64,000 bases of DNA, from positions 25,001,093-25,065,092 of the forward strand of contig NC_081542.1 in the NCBI RefSeq assembly GCF_901000735.1. Reading direction: 5' to 3'. The notes below the pieces were generated by a model, which was not told the origin of the DNA, made no database searches, and worked only from the letters and a program-made list of their open reading frames with translations. Every line of letters starts with the position of its first letter. Position 1 is the first letter of the stretch. This document shows positions 46,901 through 55,521 of the stretch, piece by piece. The position numbers were made by a program, and so were the translations under genes. This DNA comes from Corylus avellana (taxonomy: Eukaryota; Streptophyta; Magnoliopsida; Fagales; Betulaceae).

Positions 46901-49900
46901 GTTATGCCTAGATGGGTGGTGGATCTTTTGGTTTGTTGGAAAGGAAGGGTTGGTCAAAATGCTCTTAAAATTGTTTGGAATTTAATCCCCTCTTGTTTAA
47001 TGTGGTGCATTTGGAGAGAAAGGAATGCTTGAAGTTTCAATGATTGCAAGAAGATGAGTTCAAAGCTACAACTTTGTTTTTTTAAATCATTATTTGAGCG
47101 GATATCTGCAAAAGCCTTTCTCAATATCTTTAACCTTGTAGATTTCTGTGTTTTCTTTTCTTGTTCTTGATTTTGTTGGGTGTTTTATTTTGTATACTCT
47201 TTGTGTATTTGGGTTGAACCCGTTACGCTCATTTATTAAACTTAATTTAGTTATAAAAAATATTAATATTTGTGTAATATATATACACAGACTAACGTAT
47301 ATGTTAATGAATGTTAATATACATGTTATAATGTTAACAATGTTACTACATGTGTGTGTATACATATGTTAGTTGTAGAATAATATATATAGTAATTAAT
47401 GTAATTTTTATAGTGTTCGGCTTAACAGTTTTATGGCGTAGAATCAATGTTAATTTGGCCAATAAAAAAAAGGAATTTGTCTCGAGCTCAAGCTCTAGAG
47501 TTCGAGCTCGAGCTTGAGCTTGATTGATTTCTATCGAGCCAAGTTCAAGAATGTTCTTAAAGTTTAACCCCAATGGGTTGACTCAGTGGTTGGACAACTT
47601 GAGACTTTGAGTATGTTCCTCAAGGTCTTAGGTTCGAAATCCACCAAGTGCAAACTGCTTATTGGGGCCATCGGACTGGGGGTTTGCGCCTTGAATTAAC
47701 CAAGGTGCACTTGTTGGAAACTCCTTGCCGGGGGGCCTGTGCACCCCTGGGATTAGTCGGAGCAAAGCTTTGGATACCCAGTGCCAAATAAAACAATAAA
47801 AAAAAAGAATGTTCTTAAAGTTTGATTCGAGCTCGAGCCTTTGTAAATATTTTTTCCTAAGCTGATTACGGCCCAACCCTAGAGCAAGGTTATCTAAGTT
47901 TCAATTATTATTTTTTCCTTTCCACTGCCCTTTATTTATTATTATTACTTCCTGGAATAATTATTTAGATTTCTATTTTTACCATTGTTTTTATTTAGGC
48001 TGATCCTGAGTTAGAAGCAATCAGACGAAGAAGAATGCAGGAGCTTATGGGTCAACATAGCATGGTAAGCAATCACGTCTTTGAATTCATATGAATTCTT
48101 TTGCATTACAGACTTTAAGCTTGCTTCTTGCGCTTTGATGTTGATATCTTATCACATTTATTGATATATAGGGAAATCAACAAAATCCTGAACAGCAGAA
48201 GGCTCAGGATGATGCCAAGAGGTTTGTTTTTGAATCTAGTTATGGACTTGTACCATTATCCCACAAATGTTCTGTCAGTTGTATGGTTTTTACTATAAAG
48301 GCAGTTTTTTTTTTTTTTTTTTTTTTTTGATTTTTTAAGTACATTATTGATCTGAATCAGCAATTAATTTAGGGAGGCTGAGGAAGGGAGGCAAATGATG
48401 CTTAGTCAGATTTTGTCAGCTGAAGCACGAGAAAGGCGTAAGTTCAATAAGTTCAAATCTGAAATTAGCAGTTGAAGCATATCTTATGATCATTATTTGT
48501 TGTTGCTTGGTATATAATCATACCTTCATATGCTTATCAGCCATTTCATTTACCTGAAGTGTTTACTCTTAGTTCCTGCATGTCAAAAAGGCAACTTATT
48601 CTTTTTTTTTTTTTTTTTGATAAGTAAAGAGGGTAAAAAAGGCAACTTATTCTATTATTGGTTTAGTTTTATGTTTGATGTCCTACTCCCTGTAGGTAAA
48701 CCATCCAGTCCCAATCCCCCACCCACCTCCCTTGCTGACGCCACTTCGCTCCATCTCTCGCTCGCCATCCCCCTATCCTGTCCCAATCCCCCACCCTACG
48801 GTGACCCTCACCCTGAAGAGAAACCCAGTCGTCCCTCCTCCCCCTATCCCATCTGCCTTACCCCATCATGACCCTTTCAATTGCCCCTATTCCTCTGCGT
48901 TGTAGCTCCCAAAAACTACTTCTCCCCCTTCACCTGCAATTCCCCTTTTTTTTTTAAAAAAAAAAAACTTTCGTCCCTTGTCATATTCCCCCTCTCTTTT
49001 TGTGGGCTTTTGTATCTTTTTTTTTTTTTTTTTTGATTTTTTAAAATTTTTATAATTGTTGATGGCGATATTTCGTGTTGTCTAACAATTTTGAGTCATT
49101 TCTGATTAATTTTTAGTTGTAGTGGAAAAATATTTTCGTTCCAACCAAACAACGGAAAACATTTTTGATTTTATTTTCAAGGTCTTAACCAAACAATGAA
49201 AGGTATGCCACTAGACCAGGTACTCGTTATAAAGGCTATGAACCTTACAACAGGCTATAGCTTTGTTGGAATTGATCCAACCAAACAACGGAAAACATTT
49301 TTGATTTTATTTTCAAGGTCTTAACCAAATAATGAAAAATCAATAATTTTTCTCTTTGCAACGCAGCTGTATGATGGAATAAGTCTGAAGCAGTCCTTTT
49401 GTTTCATTAGACCAATTGCATTCAGTTTAATATGATTTGCAGTACGTCTAATGTCTCTGCTGCTTTGCTGTATGTGCAGTTGCTCGAATTGCTTTGGTGA
49501 AACCTGAGAAAGCAAGAGGTGTTGAAGATGTTATACTAAATGCTGCTCAAAGGGGTCAGATAGCTGAGAAGGTACATGGAATAAACCTTGTGTCTCGGTG
49601 CAATATTTTGCATGGCACTTCATGTTAGTGGGATGTCTATCTAAATACCAAATATAAAAAGTCAAGTATCTGATAATTAGACGCTTCACATTTTGTATGT
49701 AGGTTTCTGAAGAGAGGCTCATATCATTGCTGGAACAAATTAACACCCAAACGACTAAACAAACCAGGGTCACAGTAAGTATATTATTATATAATGAATG
49801 TCCTTTGTGCATGAGTAATGCTATTTGTAATACAATTAGATGATATAACAGTGAAATTAGATGATATAACAGTGAAATTCAGCCATTCGATCACTGCTAT

Positions 49901-50049
49901 ATTATCATAGTTATATAATAATCTACTAAATAACATTACTCTTTATGCATGAGTGCATAACTTGCAAAATCTTTTGTCAATTATTGTCTTATACTTGCTT
50001 TATTTTTCAGATCCAGAGGCGTCGGAGTGTTCTCGAAGACGATGATTAG
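43949..50049 (+). CDS. PDCD5 family protein (double-stranded DNA-binding family), seven coding exons
   Basis: Coding exons 43949-43951, 47999-48064, 48172-48221, 48373-48437, 49480-49571, 49703-49774 and 50011-50049 give 128 residues, full family length. The product is M-ADPELEAIRRRRMQELMGQH...NQQNPEQQKAQDDAKR...QMMLSQILSAEARERLARIAL...KPEKARGVEDVI...SEERLISLLEQIN...RRRSVLEDDD. This is the conserved helical PDCD5 core with an acidic C-terminus; animal PDCD5 acts in apoptosis and chaperonin/TIP60 contexts, and plant roles are less clear. The first coding exon is only ATG followed by GTGCGT. Intron 1 (4.0 kb) is filled by LINE and SINE insertions, and intron 4 carries a micro-insertion. Exons 5-7 recur at 53055-53624 after the assembly gap. 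Confidence 0.95.
45850..46680 (+). mobile_element. LINE 3' fragment with zf-RVT module
   Basis: Broken frames read FWPDLWCG, KDAFVANHLEISSGSLHWNV, then NKLWWSPSKRGAFDVRSLYN and LKVAFFAWSAALEKI...CHVLVVDWCYMCKRSGESVD HPLLHCEVASALW. That is the reverse-transcriptase zinc-binding region ending plant L1-type LINE ORF2. It is 5'-truncated with stops and frameshifts. It lies in PDCD5 intron 1, same strand. Confidence 0.85.
46745..47270 (+). mobile_element. second LINE 3' fragment (zf-RVT end plus 3'UTR)
   Basis: Begins within the zf-RVT module (ATGGATTGGTGTTGTATGTG encodes MDWCCMC) and continues to a 3'UTR with GTATTTGGGTTGAACCCGTT, which is also present in the copy ending at 57705 (TTGGGTTGCGCCCCTTGCG). 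It is degenerate and same-strand with the preceding fragment. Confidence 0.8.
47566..47805 (+). mobile_element. tRNA-derived SINE with perfect 18-bp TSD
   Basis: The head carries polymerase III box-like motifs: TTGACTCAGTGGTTGG (box A-like, near 47577) and GGTTCGAAATCC (box B, near 47631). A GC-rich body and an A-rich tail (AAATAAAACAATAAAA) follow. The 18 bp AGAATGTTCTTAAAGTTT are identical at 47548-47565 and 47806-47823. The perfect target duplication indicates a fairly recent insertion into PDCD5 intron 1. Confidence 0.9.
48585..48653 (-). mobile_element. micro-insertion of a LINE tail with perfect 18-bp TSD
   Basis: AAAAAGGCAACTTATTCT at 48585-48602 and 48636-48653 are identical. Between them lie 33 nt: a T run followed by GATAAGTAAAGAGGGTA. 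On the minus strand this is ...CTCTTTACTTATC plus poly-A, the same end as the LINE at 57705. It lies in PDCD5 intron 4. Confidence 0.85.
49140..49332 (+). repeat. 63-bp direct repeat in PDCD5 intron 4
   Basis: CCAACCAAACAACGGAAAAC and the following 40 bases occur at 49140-49202 and again at 49268-49330, separated by about 65 bp. The same pair is present in the duplicate near 52715 and 52843. Confidence 0.85.
49813..49941. mobile_element. MITE, family C, 9-bp TSD (8 of 9)
   Basis: Ends GAGTAATGCTATTTG and AAATAACATTACTC are inverted repeats, with 9-mers TTTGTGCAT and TTTATGCAT flanking. It contains an internal tandem duplication of AATTAGATGATATAACAGTG. It lies in PDCD5 intron 6. Confidence 0.7.
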
Positions 50050-51348
50050 ATCTTATCTGGAAAGAGTGCTGAATTATTAATATTGTGCTTTATTGAGTGT
50101 GACAGATTAATGATACGATGCTTTGTTGGTTGTATATTAATGAAGTTCTCAACTGTATTATCCTTCACGCAGTGTCCGATTGAAAAAGCTTTTGGAGTTG
50201 TGGTTTTGATATTATGTCTTTTGGGGGTTATGGTTTATTGCTGTATCTTTTGTGAATGCTTATTAAATGAATAGTTTTTCTTTTAATGGGATGCATAATT
50301 AGATGGTCCCTCTTATATAGCATAATTATTAATTAGATGGCCATCCTACTCATTAAAGTTGCCCTGCTATTGATGCAGATTGAAAATTATCCCATGGCTA
50401 ATATATTCTTAAACAACAATTCTGCCAATATCTTCTCCTTTGTGCAGTTAAGAGGTTTGAAATTCAAGTCACCCAATCATTTTTGTGCTTGAGTGCCTTT
50501 TTTAAATTATTTTTAGTAATCATATGAAGTCATACTCAATTCATCTTGAACCCTTATTGTGCAACATTAACTTGTAGGCCTCAAAACTAGGGATTTGGAT
50601 TCCCTACAATCTTCTGCCCAAAGAGGTAGGCAGGAAATATTGTAGGGGAGTTGCTTGGGCGGGTGGGACCTTAGGAGCATAGATAATAACAAGATCTCAA
50701 TTAGGGGTGGCAGTTTGTGTTCATATGTTGGGTTCAAATCATGTATATAAGATAATGTATGTCAATCATAGTTCAACCAATTTAATTAAATTGGTTAAGA
50801 CTCTTCAATCTTAGCATGTTAATTTTGTGTTGGTTCGTATTGAGTTTGCAAATTATATAAAAGCTTGCTAGTTCTTATGTCGTATGTTGAATTTGAATCG
50901 TGTCGAGGCATATATATAAGACTATATAGGTTAACTCTAATCTGATCAATTTAAGTAAATTAATTAAACCTTTCAATCTTAATCTATTAATTATATATTG
51001 CCAGAATTGTCACCCCTAATCCAACAACAGAATTTTTGGTCAGAATTCATTATGAACAACATTTTATATGTAAAGTATACTTTCTTTTTGGGGTACTTGA
51101 TGAGAAATGATAGGGAAAAAGAAGTTTGTCCTGAGCAAGAGTGAAAGTGACAGCCCACCACTAAGCACCATGGCCCATATTTCCATTTCATTGGAAAGTT
51201 GAAAAGCCACCTAAGCCCTTTCCAAAGAAAAACGAAACCCATTTTCCAACTACAGCAAACCTCCTGGGAGTGACCCAAATCTTAATAGTAACCCTACTCT
51301 TTATGGGCTCTCCCACAACTACCACGCGCCCCACAAGCGCGTTCCCCC

Positions 51349-51673
51349 AGCATATTCCTTCTGCACACACCGAATCTAGCAACTTCTCGCTCGCTCTTTC
51401 TCTTTCTCTCTCTCTCTCTCTCTCTCTACCTCTCCGAGTCTCAACTGCCGTTTGCCTCGCCGCTTTCCAAGGCTTCTCGAAACAAAACAAAACAAACAGA
51501 CCGAATCAATCTCCCTCTCTCTAAGAAGTGCGTGTTCTTTCATTGTTTCATATGTTTGATTGTAACAGTCTTTTCTGGCAAAACCACTTCCGCGAAAACA
51601 TTCTTAATTTCTGTTACGAAACTTGGTTCCTGGTTTTCCGGCAGCTTCCAAATTGGTATTCTGGGAGACCAAG
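51349..51673 (+). promoter_or_regulatory. 5' leader of TPK copy 1 with (CT)n
   Basis: CT repeats at 51387-51426 followed by the leader to the ATG at 51674. The same leader in copy 2 is interrupted by a MITE at 55008-55280. Confidence 0.45.
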
Positions 51674-52499
51674 ATGGAGAAAGAGCCTCTGCTACCGTAT
51701 CTAAGCCCAAGAAAAAGACCACCATCGGTGCTAGCGCCACTCCCTGAAGACAACGAGATCTCTCTCCCTCTAACCCCTTCTGCGCTCAAAGACCGCCTCA
51801 TCTTTGGCCCTTCATCTTCCCCACAAGAATCCTCCCCAATTGTTGATGCCTTGACCCTTTCTCTCAGCTCCCCAAGACCCTCTCCTTCTTCTTCTTCATC
51901 TTCTTTAGACACCACTACCCTGCTAGACCCTCAATCACAATCTCTGTTACAGTCTTCACAAGCTTGGCTCATCGACCCCAATTATTCATGGACCAAGACC
52001 AATCTCCACCGCTCCAAAACAGCGCCAGCTATGGCGGTTATCAACGAAATTAACAACCCTTCTTCGCCTAGACCGCAACTCGGCTCCCAATCGATTGTGG
52101 GCCAAGCGTGTGTGCTTCTTATTTTGTATTTATCCTTGGGAGTGGTTATATATTGGTTTAACAGGGACAATTTCACGGCGACTGAGACGCACCCAGTTGT
52201 GGATGCTCTGTATTTTTGCATTGTGACAATGTGCACAATTGGTTATGGTGATATTACACCGGCTAGCACAGCAACCAAGTTGTTTTCCATAATGTTTGTG
52301 TTGGTGGGGTTTGGTTTTATTGATATTCTGCTTACTGGGATGGTGAGCTATGTGCTTGATTTGCAGGAGAGTTATTTGTTGAAGACTGTGAAGGGTAGGG
52401 GTGAGAAGGATACGGCGAGGTCGTATTTAGTGGATGTGAAGAAGGGGAGGATGAGAATTAGGATGAAGGTGGCTTTGGCATTGGGGGGTGTGGTTCTTT
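51674..52499 (+). CDS. two-pore potassium channel (TPK/KCO), 5' part, truncated by gap
   Basis: Same start and sequence as the complete copy at 55522 (MEKEPLLPYLSPRKRPP...). It covers the 14-3-3 site RSKTAP, the first membrane pair and the first pore motif TIGYGD, and ends after residue 275 where 100 Ns begin. One base differs just before the gap (GGGGGGTG against GGGGGTTG). Most likely an allelic duplicate, not a second gene. The reading frame can be opened upstream but lacks an ATG there. Confidence 0.75.
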
Positions 52500-52599
52500 N
52501 NNNNNNNNNNNNNNNNNNNNNNNNNNNNNNNNNNNNNNNNNNNNNNNNNNNNNNNNNNNNNNNNNNNNNNNNNNNNNNNNNNNNNNNNNNNNNNNNNNN
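52500..52599. other. assembly gap (100 N)
   Basis: Exactly 100 undetermined bases, the usual placeholder for a gap of unknown size. The sequence jumps from TPK exon 1 back to PDCD5 intron 4. Confidence 1.
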
Positions 52600-53054
52600 T
52601 TTTTTTTTTGATTTTTTAAAATTTTTATAATTGTTGATGGCGATATTTCGTGTTGTCTAACAATTTTGAGTCATTTCTGATTAATTTTTAGTTGTAGTGG
52701 AAAAATATTTTCGTTCCAACCAAACAACGGAAAACATTTTTGATTTTATTTTCAAGGTCTTAACCAAACAATGAAAGGTATGCCACTAGACCAGGTACTC
52801 GTTATAAAGGCTATGAACCTTACAACAGGCTATAGCTTTGTTGGAATTGATCCAACCAAACAACGGAAAACATTTTTGATTTTATTTTCAAGGTCTTAAC
52901 CAAATAATGAAAAATCAATAATTTTTCTCTTTGCAACGCAGCTGTATGATGGAATAAGTCTGAAGCAGTCCTTTTGTTTCATTAGACCAATTGCATTCAG
53001 TTTAATATGATTTGCAGTACGTCTAATGTCTCTGCTGCTTTGCTGTATGTGCAG

Positions 53055-53624
53055 TTGCTCGAATTGCTTTGGTGAAACCTGAGAAAGCAAGAGGTGTTGA
53101 AGATGTTATACTAAATGCTGCTCAAAGGGGTCAGATAGCTGAGAAGGTACATGGAATAAACCTTGTGTCTCGGTGCAATATTTTGCATGGCACTTCATGT
53201 TAGTGGGATGTCTATCTAAATACCAAATATAAAAAGTCAAGTATCTGATAATTAGACGCTTCACATTTTGTATGTAGGTTTCTGAAGAGAGGCTCATATC
53301 ATTGCTGGAACAAATTAACACCCAAACGACTAAACAAACCAGGGTCACAGTAAGTATATTATTATATAATGAATGTCCTTTGTGCATGAGTAATGCTATT
53401 TGTAATACAATTAGATGATATAACAGTGAAATTAGATGATATAACAGTGAAATTCAGCCATTCGATCACTGCTATATTATCATAGTTATATAATAATCTA
53501 CTAAATAACATTACTCTTTATGCATGAGTGCATAACTTGCAAAATCTTTTGTCAATTATTGTCTTATACTTGCTTTATTTTTCAGATCCAGAGGCGTCGG
53601 AGTGTTCTCGAAGACGATGATTAG
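53055..53624 (+). pseudogene. second copy of PDCD5 exons 5-7 (probable assembly duplicate)
   Basis: Exon equivalents are 53055-53146, 53278-53349 and 53586-53624, reading LARIALVKPEKARGVEDVIL through RRRSVLEDDD without change. Exons 1-4 are absent because the copy begins at the N gap. It should not be counted as a gene or as a decayed paralogue unless the duplication is proven. Confidence 0.8.
53388..53516. mobile_element. MITE, family C (duplicate of 49813-49941)
   Basis: Identical in position and sequence to the family C MITE in copy 1, offset 3575. Confidence 0.65.
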
Positions 53625-55007
53625 ATCTTATCTGGAAAGAGTGCTGAATTATTAATATTGTGCTTTATTGAGTGTGACAGATTAATGATACGATGCTTTG
53701 TTGGTTGTATATTAATGAAGTTCTCAACTGTATTATCCTTCACGCAGTGTCCGATTGAAAAAGCTTTTGGAGTTGTGGTTTTGATATTATGTCTTTTGGG
53801 GGTTATGGTTTATTGCTGTATCTTTTGTGAATGCTTATTAAATGAATAGTTTTTCTTTTAATGGGATGCATAATTAGATGGTCCCTCTTATATAGCATAA
53901 TTATTAATTAGATGGCCATCCTACTCATTAAAGTTGCCCTGCTATTGATGCAGATTGAAAATTATCCCATGGCTAATATATTCTTAAACAACAATTCTGC
54001 CAATATCTTCTTCTTTGTGCAGTTAAGAGGTTTGAAATTCAAGTCACCCAATCATTTTTGTGCTTGAGTGCCTTTTTTAAATTATTTTTAGTAATCATAT
54101 GAAGTCATACTCAATTCATCTTGAACCCTTATTGTGCAACATTAACTTGTAGGCCTCAAAACTAGGGATTTGGATTCCCTACAATCTTCTGCCCAAAGAG
54201 GTAGGCAGGAAATATTGTAGGGGAGTTGCTTGGGCGGGTGGGACCTTAGGAGCATAGATAATAACAAGATCCCAATTAGGGGTGGCAGTTTGTGTTCATA
54301 TGTTGGGTTCAAATCATGTATATAAGATAATGTATGTCAATCATAGTTCAACCAATTTAATTAAATTGGTTAAGACTCTTCAATCTTAGCATGTTAATTT
54401 TGTGTTGGTTCGTATTGAGTTTGCAAATTATATAAAAGCTTGCTAGTTCTTATGTCGTATGTTGAATTTGAATCGTGTCGAGGCATATATATAAGACTAT
54501 ATAGGTTAACTCTAATCTGATCAATTTAAGTAAATTAATTAAACCTTTCAATCTTAATCTACTAATTATATATTGCCAGAATTGTCACCCCTAATCCAAC
54601 AACAGAATTTTTGGTCAGAATTCATTTTGAACAACATTTTATATATAAAGTATACTTTCTTTTTGGGGTACTTGATGAGAAATGATAGGGAAAAAGAAGT
54701 TTGTCCTGAGCAAGAGTGAAAGTGACAGCCCACCACTAAGCACCATGGCCCATATTTCCATTTCATTGGAAAGTTGAAAAGCCACCTAAGCCCTTTCCAA
54801 AGAAAAACGAAACCCATTTTCCAACTACAGCAAACCTCCTGGGAGTGACCCAAATCTTAATAGTAACCCTACTCTTTATGGGCTCTCCCACAACTCCCAC
54901 GCGCCCCACAAGCGCGTTCCCCCAGCATATTCCTTCTGCACACACCGAATCTAGCAACTTCTCGCTCGCTCTTTCTCTCTCTCTCTCTCTCTCTCTCTAC
55001 CTCTCCG

Positions 55008-55280
55008 GGCTTTGTTTGGTAATGAGGATGGAGTTGGCCTAAACACTATTCATCACCATTTCCCAAAAAAATCAACATCAAAACATTCTAATTTTTTCAC
55101 TTTTAATATCAAATCATTAACTTTTTATTATTATTCAAATAAAAAAATCACTACAAAACAAAACTTTTTCATTTTTCCATACCACTTTTTCATTTTTTTT
55201 ATACCAAATATTCTTACTTTGTTTTCACATTAATCTACATCAACTACAGTGTTTAGGCGATCCCCTTTGCCAAACACCCC
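55008..55280 (+). mobile_element. MITE, family A, present in only one haplotype-like copy
   Basis: About 270 bp inserted in the TPK leader relative to 51436. Ends GGCTTTGTTTGGTAATG and CCTTTGCCAAACACCCC are imperfect inverted repeats. The empty site CTCTCCGAGTCTC is seen in copy 1. The target duplication is blurred (CTCCG left, CTCGAG right). The core matches the family A copies at 90-312 and 6285-6480. Confidence 0.8.
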
Positions 55281-55521
55281 CTCGAGTCTCAACTGCCGTT
55301 TGCCTCGCCGCTTTCCAAGGCTTCTCGAAACAAAACAAAACAAACAGACCGAATCAATCTCCCTCTCTCTAAGAAGTGCGTGTTCTTTCATTGTTTCATA
55401 TGTTTGATTGTAACAGTCTTTTCTGGCAAAACCACTTCTGCGAAAACATTCTTAATTTCTGTTACGAAACTTGGTTCCTGGTTTTCCGGCAGCTTCCAAA
55501 TTGGTATTCTGGGAGACCAAG

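Larger units (their letters stand above)
49025..52499 (+). repeat. large duplication, copy 1 (up to the N gap)
   Basis: Recurs at 52600-56347, offset 3575 at first and 3848 after a MITE present only in copy 2. Introns, intergenic DNA and exons match almost base for base; only scattered single-base differences were noticed, for example near 50438, 50693, 51047 and 52256. It contains PDCD5 exons 5-7 and the 5' part of the TPK gene. It is probably an allelic duplicate left in the assembly. Confidence 0.9.

Noticed and set aside
48660..48990. Pro-rich frame (48530-48871) as an extra PDCD5 exon
   Set aside because: PDCD5 exons 4 and 5 join in phase across it to the family sequence; the C-rich segment is intronic.
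51604..51915. 103-codon minus-strand frame repeated at 55452-55763
   Set aside because: Antisense shadow of TPK exon 1.
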